This document shows positions 9,924-21,779 of a DNA stretch of 64,000 nucleotides, piece by piece. This DNA is from Kappaphycus alvarezii (lineage: Eukaryota; Rhodophyta; Florideophyceae; Gigartinales; Solieriaceae), in contig NADL03000771.1 in assembly GCA_002205965.3 (NCBI GenBank), positions 930,001-994,000 on the forward strand. Direction: 5' to 3'. Position 1 is the stretch's first letter, and every line of letters begins with the position of its first letter. The notes under the pieces were generated by a model, which ran no database searches, was not told the DNA's origin, and saw nothing but the letters and a program-made list of their open reading frames with translations. Made by a program: the position numbers and the translations under genes.

Positions 9924-11533
9924 CTACAATGCTTCTACAATGTTACCACTCACTTGTGAGGATAATGTTTGTGGAAATATTCCATCAGCAAAATGCAAAC
10001 AATCTAGGTGCTGTAGTGATGAGGCCGCATACCAGTTACCGTATGGATAAAGCTTCTCCTTAGGGGCATCTGGAGAGAGGATAATGTTTGTTAGTATCAC
10101 AGCCTGACGTATATTATTTCCGTCTGCCTTAGCAGATCTTGATCTCCCTCTCCTTCGCAGCATTATTTCATTTTCATGAAACGGATTATTGTGGACAATG
10201 ATCACTCTTCCAAGAGCTTTACAATCTCCATGAAGAATTTGGACTCTTTTAACTCCCCTGAAGTTCCAGATAGACATTCTAAAGTCCATATTTTTCAAAC
10301 TTTCCCGGGGCTCAAGGCATACTGCCTTCAGTCCTTCATCAAGCAATTCAAAAAGCCTCACCACTATTGAATCAGGTAAAAGCCTTCCACCGTTCAAAAA
10401 TTTATTTCTTGGATATACGCTACCTTTTCCAACTTCCATTTCAACTCTGTTTTCGCGAACAAGAAAAGTACACATTGGTCCTCGTACCATACAACACTTC
10501 TCTGGTCCACGACAAGTCACAACAGTGGAATCTGAACTAGACGATTCTACCTCTGTCCGTGTTGTTGAGGAGGTGGCTTTCCTTCGCCGCCTATCACAAG
10601 CTTCCTTTAAATATAGACCCCTCCCAGATAGACTGCGTAACAAAGATGACTCAAGTTTGTCTTCAACACCAAAATGAAGATGAAAGCATAAGAGCGCAAA
10701 GTTATGGAACTTTGAATTTCGATCAGAGGGCCTCCCAAGATCCTTAACTTTGACTCGCTCAGTTCTATCAACGCAAAAACCAGCTCCCCCGTGCAAACCC
10801 CGAAAACGGATCACCGGTACTAAGAACTCCTTTTCCATCCAATCATCCAGAATTAGAGAATGCTAAGCTGTTTTTCCACTTGGTTTCCGACCTTTTGCTC
10901 TCTTCCCACGGACACGACCTGTATCATCCATCATGGAAGCGACTGTAGCAGTTTTGTCTTGAGTTATCCGAAGTAGACATGGTTTTCGTCAAGATTGCCC
11001 GTCCGCGATGCAGCTTGTTGCTGTCGCATCCTTCTGCAACGTTCTTAATGGCAAGCGAAGGAGCCTTTTTTTCAAGCTGTGGGAGGCCTGCTCTGCAGGG
11101 AATTTTCGGAGGAATTGTACAGGCTCATTTCTCCTTTGTTTCACTTGTCCTCCCCACTCCTTCCTGTGTGCAAGACTAACAAGTCTGCGGTGAACCTTCA
11201 GTGTCTACCGAAACCCTCTCGCACGTCACGAATCGGTGATAAGCAGCCCCTATCTTCTATATAAGAACCTGACGCGCTTGCAACCTGTGCGAGGAGAAAA
11301 TAGCGCGAAATGAGCACCTGCACAAATTCAAAATGTAGAATATTATCTATTTTCAAACCCTGAAGGGCATTCAGATGAGTCTTATGACAGAAATCATCGA
11401 AAATATTTGATAAACATTCCGCAGCAATGTTATCTGATATGTAGATTTCGTTTGATCTAGCTTCAGGGTTGACTGTATTTTTAATTGGACTATTCGATGA
11501 TGGTATAATTGAAAAAGTAACCATTTTTTTCAC
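9924..11533 (-). pseudogene. Uncharacterised broken coding region upstream of PIF1
   Basis: The longest open part is 10838-9924 (304 codons), with a Cys-rich patch (CRGPEKCCMVRGPMC), a Ser/Thr-rich linker and a basic RRRGRSRSAK segment. Same-strand open stretches continue upstream: 10985-10866 (TQDKTATVASMMDD), 11205-10990 (HRKEWGGQVKQRRNEP) and 11533-11198 (FDDFCHKTHLNALQG). They look like one coding sequence broken by single-base shifts. I recognise no family. It ends about 835 bases before the PIF1 domain on the same strand, so it may be the N-terminal part of the same mobile-element protein. Confidence 0.4.
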
Positions 11534-11918
11534 TGATGGTTGTCCATGTACACCTTGTTCTGAATTCTATCTTTGAAGATTCTGACCACTGACTGCCTCC
11601 TTGTCGGCTGATCGCTGCATGTCCGTCAGAGGAGGTGAAGAAATACCAGTGGAAGCATCAGTAGCATTTAGCTTAGGCTGTTTCCCACGGGAAATATTGT
11701 TACTAAACATCTATCATCATTGTTTCTGGCTCTTGACCTTTTGCATGCAGGGCCTCATAGCACGAAACTTGAGAGATTTGTGCTCCCATTCGTCTCATCA
11801 AAAACCGAGGGCTTGTTGCACTTCACACAAACAATAACTGACATGGGTCCCGTGTTTCGTGTCAACCTAGAAGCCACTGCCCGGGCCCGTCAACCATGAT
11901 CGTTAGAGATCTCTGTCA

Positions 11919-13867
11919 ATGGACCAATTTTCGACCGGCGAAAGGGCTCTAGACAATATTGATCCTAACAATGAGATACGTTCTCCGGGTGCACCACTTG
12001 ATTTACGATGGGAGCTTAATATGCAAGAAAGGACATTATTAAGTGATCCTCGTGTATCAAAAAGTGTTGATAAGTGGTAATTCCGTCAATACACGGTTCG
12101 TAAATTAGCGTAGTACCAGAAAGATTATCACATTAATCTGAGTGCCATGAGAGATGCTCTGGCAGGAAGAGCTCCAGAGGATGCAATTTTTCAATGATAT
12201 CAACCGAAAAGTGATGAGTTACAGGATGAAGATGAGTTTCATGACCGTAACAAGTTCAAAGTGTCCGACGGTGATTTAGATCAAGAGCATTAATTATATT
12301 ACTCCACTCTGTTTTTCAAATGTGTTGACCCTGGAGATGAGACATCCCGTTCTCTAGTCACTGAAAGTGACTTATGGCTACGGGAATTCTTGATATCCAA
12401 CAAAATTTGATGACCTCCGAGGTCGGGGATGTGGACTCAGTCGAGGCGTATGCAAATGTTCATTTATGTATGCTTTATATTGAAACGCATTATGTGTTAG
12501 AAGAAAGCATACGGAGACTGGTTCCTGTTATTCAAGGAGGTGTCTTACGGTTCAAGGAATGGATGGATCGCAGTGAACAGCATTTCTTTTGAATGCATTT
12601 GACCAAGGTAAGCATAGTTTCATTGCTCATTAACTTCAAATGTGAGATTTTGGACACAATTTGAACACGGAAATTACATTTAAGTTCAACGTAATGACTG
12701 TTTGTCTTGGTTTCTTTCGAAAGAGCAATGATTTTGTCGCCAGCAGTGACACTCATTTACAATTGTTTCTGATTCGGAGTTTGACATGCAAGAATAACGA
12801 TAGGGAAAGCCTGACTAAGAAATAGAGGGTAATAAAGGCATACGTGCCGGGTTGCGGAAGTCGTGCACGTCTTTCTACATGGAATCCGTCAAAAGAGGAT
12901 CAATTATATCTACTCCCAGTAGATTTAATAGTTACTATCCAGCGGATGTTAAGTGCAATCCATGGAGTAAACGGGGTCCCCGCCAGTCACCCTCCGCTAA
13001 CTCATGCGTTGTTTAAATACCCAGCTTCCAGGACCTGGACCTTCTCCTGGCAGACGAATGGCTACTCAAGAGGATTCAAATATTTCTGATCTTGAAAATA
13101 GAGTGGATTCTAGCCCGCTACAGTTCCTCAAAAAGGAATCATTCATGGGTTGTCACGAATCCCAACAGCTTGCAGTACTTACCTGTCCTCGAGAAATTTG
13201 TTCTTTAAACCCAGGTAGTTCATCGTGGTCTGCTATATGTGGTCCTTCCTGTACGGGTAAATCTACTACGATTGTAACCCTAATTTCTGCTATAATCCAT
13301 TCCTCTTGCTTCGGACATTTCGGAGTAGGGGGTCAGTTTAACGAACTCTGTGTAGAGAACAATCATCTACGAGCGTCCAAGAGACATGATTGTATTCTTA
13401 TTCTCTTCTGTTGCAGTTCAAACATTGTCGTTGATACCGTAGGAGAGAAGTTGTTGAAATGGTTTAACTGGAAGGGCAAACATTACCTCCCAGAATTTTT
13501 TCGTACTGCAAGAAGCAGATACGATTTTCTTGACAGCAGCCTTGCTCCCCATAATCATCTCGAGAAGGAAAGGGCTTTTGAAGCAGCTCTCTATACAGTG
13601 CTTGGACAGGAGCCAAAGAAGTACCCAAGGAATAAGGCAATCGCGGCTATGGCAAAGGAATGCGTTGCGGTGTTATGCACGAACAGCACATCTGGCAGTA
13701 CCTCATTGAAGAACATGAAGGTACCACTGGATTTCATCATAAATGACGAAGCTAGACATGCGTCTGAACCTGGGGGACTGATCCCTGTTATCGTTGCTAA
13801 CAAATATCAGGGGTTAATCGTCTCCACATTGCTCATATCGGTGACTACAAACAATTATATTTTGTGA
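11919..13867 (+). pseudogene. Superfamily-1 helicase fragment (UPF1/MOV10/ZNFX1 type), broken
   Basis: This would be an RNA/DNA helicase of superfamily 1. It starts at MDQFSTGERALDN (11919). A pre-helicase region follows in changing frames, including NLMTSEVGDVDSVEAYANVH and RFKEWMDRSEQHFF (12405-12590). From 13004 a 288-codon open stretch holds QQLAVL, Walker A CGPSCTGKSTT (GPPGTGK usual, so altered), motif Ia CCSSNIVVDTVGEKLL and motif II FIINDEARHASEPGGLIPV (DEA.Q..EP type). The frame stops at 13867 before motifs III-VI, so the gene is truncated as well as frameshifted. Confidence 0.75.
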
Positions 13868-14901
13868 TTCTTACGACCGGTGCCTGTGGAAGGCCATAGG
13901 TATCAGCATGCCGTTTTGCAGTGGGAGTTTCAGCCCGAACTTGACACGAGAAATTTTTGTAGGTCCTCGAAGAATATGAGTCGATACGCACGGCGTACAT
14001 TGACGAAATACTATTCTGAGTACTGTTTGCCGCAAAGAAGGCCCCCTTTGAAATAGCCGCCCTTCGATTCGAGTATCTTCACCGGCCATGATTTCTTCGA
14101 TGCCAGTCTGCTAACTGGAATTTGCGGTACTCACCAGATTTGATGCCCCCACACCCCTCTCGTTAGGGACTGCGACATCGCCAAGAGGTCTAGCCCGTAC
14201 CTGAGAGGCATGGTGCGTTTGTGTGATTTGGGACCAATGAATACAACTTCATCACTCATGTTCAAAACAATCGTTGTTAACAAATGGAGGGAGTGTTGAG
14301 AATGAGGTGTGACAGGTGAAACTGCGGTCTAGGTGAGTACTAATGTAGTGTAATGTACTTGATATACTGAACAGGGTGTACAGTACTTCCCAACTGTGAA
14401 AAGAGACGGGGTACTTTCTGTACTGTACAGGATGGGAGGTTTAGGATACTATAGTATGTGGAGCGAGCTCAAGCTGAGCTCCCCTAAGTGATTTGGTTGA
14501 TACTGTAGTGCACATTTTTATTTTATTTATGTATGTTTTTGTAGTGAATTATTATTTGTTGATCGCACGTTGGCGACTAGCGCCAACTTGCTGCGATCTG
14601 TTCTGAATAAAATTTGATGCCCACCCCGCCATAACGGTGGAGGAGGGTACGAGTTTTTTCTGAAGTAATACTGTTGTAGTGACATTGCTACCACTCCGAA
14701 CGGGCGCGAAGAGACGCACCCACCCCTCTCTACCAGCTACACAGTATACCTCATTCGCGTCACCACAGCCCAACGACTACGCGCTTCCAGATTGTACTGG
14801 TTCATCGCTGGGCTGGGCAGTCAAGAAGGGCGGCCCATACTACAAAAGTCAACCTTAACATGCTTCTGTGTTTTGATAGTTGCGAGATGCTGCTAGAAGG
14901 T

Positions 14902-14933
14902 TATGATTCTTTGTATGTATACAAAGAATCATA
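14902..14933. repeat. Perfect palindrome with 15-bp arms
   Basis: The arms TATGATTCTTTGTAT and ATACAAAGAATCATA are exact reverse complements around a 2-base centre. There is no T-run terminator and no flanking gene. It could be a foldback remnant of a small TIR element or a recombination by-product. Confidence 0.7.
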
Positions 14934-15222
14934 CCGTGAGAGAGAAATTTTACTCATTACTTATCTTGAATGTGCACCGACCGACCGACTATTCAGTTAA
15001 GACCTAAGTGAATAGACCAAATCGACTCAAGATTTCCAAATGCGGACCAGCTCCAAATAAGGCCGATGTTCATTGTTGACTTCCCATTCCCGCCAAGACG
15101 TGACCCCTAATCTGGATGTCTGATATTTCTGCAAGGTCCGGCACGCTGTACCACATTTGTAAATTTGGTAAAGTAGTAATTCCTGGATACATCCATTGTT
15201 TTATCAGCGACGAATTATCCCG

Positions 15223-15297
15223 CATAACGCATTAGCCGCGTGGATATAACCGACCACATCTTTCATGCATGAAAATAACCCAAAATTTCCCCCATTA
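15223..15297. repeat. Dispersed repeat, copy 1
   Basis: About 70 bases containing CGTGGATATAACCGACCACA match 52264-52335 in the same orientation, with a few substitutions and a one-base indel. It lies about 290 bases upstream of a pogo-like transposase. The other copy lies upstream of a Tc1/mariner relic. Confidence 0.7.
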
Positions 15298-15584
15298 TTT
15301 TACGACCACCCCTCAAATAATTACTGAAATTTGGTATAGGAATATTTCGTCAAATTCTCTTAGATTTCGGTCATCTTCTTCTCTGAGATGAGCTTCTGAT
15401 TGTCGTGTACAGAGAATCTCTCAATGCCAAAAATTGAAAAAGGTAGGGTGCTCCTCCTCTTCTCAGTGAGGTCGGTCTGACTTTTTACCAGAGACGCAAC
15501 TGTGCCCACATTTAGAGCGCAACACGGGGATGTCTGTTATAAGAAAATCGAAAAAAAGGTCAAGCCAGGCTTGCGGCAGAAATC

Positions 15585-17060
15585 TTCACATATATCGACA
15601 CATTCTTCACGATCCTTAACAAGGTACAGATAAAGCAGCCTGGTATACTTCTAGATCCTGAAAAAGTATATAATTTTGACGAAACGGCAGTGAACTGCAC
15701 ATTTGGCAAATTGAAAAGAGCCTTCACCTCTTTTACAACAAAAAGGCGTATACCAAGCGGTTAAAAGCACATTAGGAATGAACAAACACATAATAGCAGT
15801 GATCATTGCAACGGTGGCAGGTGTTTCAACGCCTCCGTTTTTCATTGTCGCTGGCAAAAGAAACAGCTCTGAAGGGCATGCGCCCTTGTCTGGAAACTTT
15901 AGGGAACCTCCGAGTGGTACCATTGAGCGCTCTACTAAACCAAAATGGTTTCCAGAGAATGGCTCCATCACAATTAAGGATAATGGTTCAATGGAGTTTC
16001 CTGTTCCTATTGCATTTGTGCTACATCTTGTGTTTACCGCACGGCAGCATCTCCACGAAGAGACAGCCTTCTTGATGTTTCTTGGTAGACACTCTTCAAG
16101 AACGCACCCATGCTGGGTGGACTACTGCTCAACTAAACAAATGGAAGCAGCCAACACCAGTCACATCCTTCACCCCTGTGACCATCTTATGAACAAACGA
16201 TTCTTACTACCGGCAAGGTTTTGTTGACACCACAAAGGTGAACTCCAATCTTGCCTGTGCTGTGTATGCCTGGGAAAGCCCCTCATCCGAACTCATTCAG
16301 TCTTCTATTATAAATGACTGGCACATTCTGTTTTCAGCGCAGCTTCGCTGAGAAAATAAAAAACATTCCAAGGAGTACAACATGGTTGAGTGAAGACTGA
16401 AGGCGAACTTTTGAAGAGAGCATCCGTTGTGTTCAGGCTACCTGCAGTTCGAAAAGAACACAGTGACCAATGGACTTTTAGCGTGATGGTGCGGAAAATT
16501 TAGAGCAATATGGGGTTTTCTACGAAGACTCAGAAGATTTAAATCCTAGTTGCCGAGGCGAAGACCGTCAATACGATATTGATGAACAATTTGAGTAACC
16601 GCAACGTAAACCCACTGCCCCCAAACGGTTCCTATACAATGCAGGCTGTCCTGCACAGTGGGTCACTCACTGTGAAGATATGAGGCGTAGAAAGTCATAC
16701 CAGGAACCGAAAAGGGGTGAAGAAATAGAGAAGGCTGCGCAAAAGACAAAGAAGTTGTTAGATAGAATTGCAACGCGCGAGCATGCGCAAGTAAAAGCAA
16801 TGACGCGTGAAGTGGAACGGACGAAAAAAACTGATAGCTGAAGCCAACAAGTCTCTCAAACGGGAGTATTTTTTCCAGAGAAATCGTGAGCGCGAGGCAA
16901 AAGCAAAGCGCATGTTAACCCAGAAGAAGTTGAAAGGTTTGGCTGCTATGGTTAAACTTGGTTGTCGCAATTTGCTGCGTTCGTCAAGGGTGGTCGACGA
17001 CGGTGCAGTAAGGCAATTAGCAAAAAGCAAGTTCCAATGGGGAGTTTTCAGTCTGCCGCA
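15585..17060 (+). pseudogene. pogo-like DDE transposase, broken (copy A)
   Basis: This is a cut-and-paste transposase of the pogo/Tigger (DDE_1) type. The catalytic domain starts near 15585: VQIKQPGILLDPEKV, the first Asp in YNFDETAVN (15660), then NKHIIAVIIATVAGVSTPP after a frame change, the second-Asp block as LMFLGRHSS (normally DGHSS, so the Asp is lost) and the third Asp in ANTSHILHPCDHLMNK. The open stretch ends at 16227. A basic C-terminal remnant (YNAGCPAQWVTHC, then a Lys/Arg-rich segment) continues to about 17060 in several frames. Stops, frameshifts and the missing Asp make it inactive. Confidence 0.8.
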
Positions 17061-17376
17061 TTCCTCGTTCTGGAGGCATTAGACGACGCAGTCGACAGTG
17101 CGGAAGACGTTTTGTGCTTGGCCAAAACATAGTCCTGCGGCATGTGACGGTGGTGGTGATCGTGCGGCAGTAATCAAAGGGTGGCTTGGGTTCTAGTTGT
17201 ACCCGAACCATGCGCCGCACCCCATTGGAAGCTGCCAAGCGAGATTCTTTGATTGGTTAGATTTTAAAATTGAGTAAACGTACGTTAAGCGATTTGGTTT
17301 TAATTTTTGTGGTAAGGAGCCCAAATTAAGCCGTCGAGAAGTATACAGTACAATTTCTTTAATAGACTGCACAGTA

Positions 17377-19690
17377 CAGGGTGGGGCGCTAAAAACGGAA
17401 CACTTCAGATATTTAGTGCAGTAGAGGGTGTTCTAGTCGCCCAATTTAAATGGTTTTTAACCATTTTTTAAAGCTCTTTATCTTATCTAGAACATACCAA
17501 AGAACGAAGCAAAACGGCGAAATATCGAATGAATAGTGTGGCTTTTGGCGAAAAGGAGTGCGAGGTAGAAGAAAGCAACAAAATGGTTTTAATGATCAAC
17601 AGTGCGAGCGCCGTGGTCCTACTGGAAATTAAAAAATTGAAACAATTTCAATTGACACGTCATTCTAGTGGAACACCCTGACGTCTAGAACGAGCACGAA
17701 TGCGAGCTGCAGCATGACGTTCTTGAATAGTTCGAGCCCCCTGACGAAAATATTCGACAGGAATACCAGCCAGAGAAGCCCTTCGCTTCATGCGATCGTT
17801 CCGCACCCTTTGTGAAAAATTTCACAGCAGCGAGTCTGCTCTGATCATCTAGTGCCTCTCTCATCTCACGTCGGCGACAAACTGCTTGATATTTGGCAGT
17901 ATCGGCATTTTTCTTGTCCCGCACCAACTGCAGCATACGACCAGAGGTCATAACACATCCTTGGGTCGTGTCCACATACCCATTGGAGGTGATCACAGCA
18001 TTATCACTAAAACACGCCCGCGGGACTCACGACGCATATCCAAAAACGCCTGCTCTAATTCCTCCACTGACGTGATTCTAGACTCCGCAGCATAATCAGC
18101 GAGTCGAGGTTCGTTCAGTAGCTTCTGAGGAACAAAATGCCAGATGCCAGCTCTCCCAAAAGATTATCTTATGTTGTCCACAGTAATCAAACAAAGATAT
18201 GCCTCCCTAATGATACTGCAAAAATCAAACATATCCAAACGGCGGCTGGTGTCGGCGGACAAGCAATAAAATGTAGCGTAGTTCAAAGCATTCTTAAACA
18301 AAGAAAACAGAACTGTATCAAGATGTTTTGTCTTGCCTGATTTATGAGCCGGTAAAGCATGAACAATCACGTTGTGGTCGTGGAAAATTTCCAGCACATC
18401 CAGTGATAGATGTGCTCTGCAGCTGTCGTATATCAATAGAACTTTTCTATTGTTAGCTGTCAGATCCTTTACGAAATCCACGAACCGAAACGCCCAGTTC
18501 TTGAAATTAAAAGAGTCAACACCTCCGCTTTCAGTTTGAATTGCCAATGTGGAACGGTGTGGCAGATTACAAGCCGGTGTTTCATCAATCACAGAACCAT
18601 TTCGTAGAACAGTACGAAAAGGTAACCTTGTCCCCTTGAATACGAAAAGAGGAGGTCCAACATCCCCAATAGCACTTACGATGGGCTTTATTGAGATGCG
18701 AGGCAAATTCAAAAGCTCTGGCATGCGCATATCCCGAGTTCCTCTGCGTCTCATCAATCTTCTTGCAGCTGTGCGCCCGTTCATTTCCTTATCAGGGGTC
18801 CAACCAACCTCGTCGAGATTAAAAACGCGCGATACATCTAGACTGTTTTCTGCGATGAGTTTTTCTAAAGTGGCAAAGTGAGTGGTCAAAACCTCTGCGT
18901 TGACGGCATTGAATCTTTTTGATTCCTGTCGTAACGGCTTTGCAAATGACAATCTGTGTCCGTGGCGTCGTCGAAACGCCCTGAGGAAAGCTCTTCCTGG
19001 ACTGTCCTTCTTGAAAGGCAAATGCAGACGCCGAGACATTGAGAGACGACTAATCATGATTTCATATGGCTTCTCTGAGATGCACTTGGGTCAGAGGGAT
19101 ACCTCGATGAGCAAAGCGGAGGAGAAAGTCAACGATCAGCTCTTCGTCTTCATTTGCAAGCGCCAGTTTTCGTCCCCTCTTCTTGATTCCATTCATTTGG
19201 CGGTGTAGAGTGCTGTGAGGAACACCAAACTTGCGTGCTGCGTCGCGATGCGACATTCCCGATTCTTTGGCTGCTACAGCATTGAGCATGTCAATGTTCT
19301 TTTTGGAAACAACGATTAGCCTTCCCATTGCTTAGCTGAGACAATTCCTGCTGTTTGTCGTAAACTAAGTAGAGGGCTCGGTACTTTCGAGACAAAGGTG
19401 GGTCAGGACCCTCGTTTTATTATCGAAATTTTCAGGTGGCATGCATTCTTTGCATGCGCCCTCCCCCTTTTCACTTCAGATGCACCCTGTTACGGTATTC
19501 CCGCCATGTAGAAACGATTGAACAGATTTGTTTTTGAATTTATCCACGAAGTTTTGCTGCAGAAGACGAGGAACATTGATGTTCCTACAGGGAAAATGTG
19601 AGAATCGAGCATTTTGGTATTGTTTTCCAATTTTTTCAATTGTCCCATTTTTGAAAACATGTTCCATATTTAGCGCCCTCCCCCCCCCTT
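17377..19690 (-). mobile_element. Tigger/pogo-like DNA transposon with TIRs (2.3 kb)
   Basis: The left end CAGGGTGGGGCGCTAAAAAC and the reverse complement of the right end (GGGAGGGCGCTAAATATGG) form imperfect TIRs of about 28 bases. They share GGGCGCTAAA and GGAACA, and the right end has an expanded G run. TA dinucleotides flank both ends (17375-17376 and 19691-19692), as expected for TA-targeting transposons. The transposase at 17685-19328 fills the interior on the minus strand. Confidence 0.65.
17685..19328 (-). pseudogene. Tigger/pogo-like transposase with N-terminal HTH, broken
   Basis: The start is MGRLIVVSKKNIDMLN at 19328. An N-terminal helix-turn-helix of psq/CENP-B type is visible (SHRDAARKFGVPHSTLHRQM), then a stop at about 19062. 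The main open stretch 19057-18164 holds the DDE core: first Asp FNLDEVGWTP, second LLIYDSCRAHLS, and a third position in KTKHLDTVLF, where LQPLD is usual. A C-terminal part resumes in another frame (17996-17685) and reads YVDTTQGCVMTSGRML. Full length would be about 530 residues. At least three breaks make it a pseudogene. Confidence 0.85.
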
Positions 19691-19699
19691 TATTTTAAT

Positions 19700-19860
19700 A
19701 GTTGGAAAGTAATGCGAGGCCAGATGTTCCAATAGGGATTGAGGCGAGTGCATGGGTGTTTACTCAATAAGAGGTCGGTGGTGGTAAATCTGTACGAGTT
19801 GCACAATGTTGCACAGAAGCGAGCGGAGGGTATCGGTAAGAGGTCAGCAGCATGCCTCGA
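19700..19860. repeat. Dispersed repeat pair, copy 1 (retroelement flank)
   Basis: The segments AGATGTTCCAATAGGGATTG, CTCAATAAGAGGT and GGTCAGCAGCATGCC recur in the same order and orientation at about 24645-24745. This copy carries about 70 extra bases before the last block. The two copies bracket the non-LTR RT region, so they may be ends of related retroelement copies. Confidence 0.55.
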
Positions 19861-20810
19861 TATGGAAGACTTCGTTAACCACTGCGTTGTTCTTACTGTC
19901 AGATTTCGTGCGACGTCGGTAAGCAGCGCTCAGGCATCCAAGCGCCAACCTCCGAGGGTGGAGATAGGGACGGGAATGAGTCTTACGTCCGGTAGGATTC
20001 GAGAGGAATGACTCGTATCTCCTCACACAATCAACTTGATAAAGACCCATAACTACGCTTCGCCCTCCAAATACCCTCCCGTCTTTCCACCCTGCCCATC
20101 TTCAGTTTTTTCAGGCTTCAGTATCCTAGGGTCCCCCATCGGCTCCGATGTATGTACGTAACCGACTCGTGTGACCGCATCCCACGGGACATTAGACACG
20201 TTTTCACTGCTGTTCAGGAAATCGAGGACGCCCAGTTGGTATTCAATCTGCACCATTCCTGTATTTCCGCGTGTGAGGTCATGGACATACTCCGAACGCT
20301 TCCCCAAGCCAATCTACGGCAACCATCGTTGGCTTCGGTGGGAAGCGGAGGGTAGCATTCGAACGGTTGTAAGGATCATGCACGGACCGTTCCTGGCTCC
20401 AGGTCTCTCTTCCCAATTTCTTCGGGGGACCTGAGCTTCCTTTAGACCTCCGTTCTCATCGAAATTTCTTACGCCGCGTTTCACATCGATTTCCTCTGCA
20501 TGATATCTACCCTTCTTCCCTCCCCAGTGACCCCCGCTTTGACGAAGTTCCTCGCTCCGCCAACAATCGACGATCATATCTGAACTCCGGGGCTCCGACC
20601 TCGATCGTATGTTTCTCCAGGCCCGCCTCCACTCTGCTCAGTCCCAATCTTCCTGTTCTGAATTCGTTTATCTGTTTTCGCAAGCGGTAACAGAAGCTCA
20701 GGAAATGACACAAGCACTGGGACTAACTCAACAGCTCAGGGACTCCCACAGGACGGAAACTCTTTACAAGTTTAAGGCACAAAAGTCTGTGGTGAGTATT
20801 CAAAGGTCAA
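19861..20810. other. 950 bases without a supported gene
   Basis: GC is higher than in neighbouring intergenic DNA and similar to the non-LTR element that follows, so this may be its decayed 3' or upstream part. No motif was recognised in any frame. Confidence 0.4.
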
Positions 20811-21728
20811 CTACGCAGGCAGGCGGCGGGTGGCAACCTGTCGCGTCTGCATCACCTGGAGGCTAAACCCAAAGCGAGTAACGATGTCGCGAAGTTCCTG
20901 CTGAGAGGAACCACCACGGGAAGCAGCGAAGGAAGCGAGGCGCCGGAAATACCTCTGGCCCTCGTCGCCCAAGGCGCCACAGATATCAACCCCGACGAAG
21001 GAAAGGAGGATATCGTGTTGGTAGCAGCAATCGCCGTAATGACGATGTTTCCAGCGCTCTGCGAGTGTCGCGGCAGCGCCTGCGGGAGCTGTACTTGGCG
21101 AGGTGTGGCGGCGAGCAGAAAGATGGGCAATATTGACTTCGACGGCAATATCACTTGTGAAGACCAGAGGCACTCGGAATGTAGATGTCCATTCGTAATG
21201 GACGGGACTCCCAATGAATAGAAGAATTGGGATCTTGAATGGAAGCTCATGTTCGACGAGTGCAGCGACGCCAACTTCCTTACAGAAGCGGGCGAGAAAG
21301 TTGCGAATGACATGATGCCGACGAGTCATGCCGTCTTCGTACTTGCAGATCAACGCATGTTGGCCGCTTGGATCCAAGACGGGCGCGACATCGACAGAGC
21401 GCCGGAAGCAGACCATACAACGAGTACATCCTGGGAATAGCGTGATACCGAGACGAATGGCCAGGGCGACCTTCCACGCAGAGGAGGCCATGTACGTACC
21501 GTGGTGGGGGTAAGGAAGCGAAGATAAAACGGAAGAGGAGGTGGTTGTGCGCACGGAGAGGAGCCGTGCTCGGTCGGGTGTTGCTGCGGACAAGAACAGC
21601 CTGGCAGACTTCGAAAGCATGAGTTCAGTTGTGATCGCAGAGCCTTTCACCGGGGACAGGCGAAGAACAACGCTCGAAAAGGGCAGTAGCCGTCTGGACC
21701 CGACCGCACACCGGCGCGCTAGTTCCAT
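20811..21728 (-). pseudogene. C-terminal endonuclease-type domain of a non-LTR retrotransposon
   Basis: The 305-codon open stretch resembles the C-terminal region of non-LTR elements with a restriction-like endonuclease. It has DRARLLSV and ALAIRLGI, a CCHC zinc motif (CTRC, then DPSGQHALIC), RRHHVIRNFLAR, and a TSDIAVEVNIAH block at the place where these proteins have a conserved Asp strand. The usual R/K-P-D motif before it is not clear. It points away from the reverse transcriptase at 21780, to which it would normally be fused downstream, so the element is rearranged. Confidence 0.65.
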
Positions 21729-21779
21729 CTCCTCGTGCGTACGCCATTAAACCCTGAAGCTGGAGTCACAGGCAAGGGG

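Larger units (their letters stand above)
13868..15584. other. 1.7 kb without a supported gene
   Basis: The stretch holds scattered GTACTGTACAG motifs (14350-14435), a perfect 15-bp-arm palindrome (14902-14933) and one copy of a dispersed repeat (15223-15297). No protein signature was found until the transposase catalytic domain at 15585. Confidence 0.5.

Noticed and set aside
7633-11533. Helitron
   Set aside because: PIF1 motifs are present, but no HUH/Rep domain, TC...CTRR ends or 3' hairpin could be found.
17421-17684. Small MITE bounded by AGGGTGTTCTAGT-like inverted ends
   Set aside because: The inverted match is short and gapped, and the right end overlaps the transposase C terminus of the Tigger-like element.
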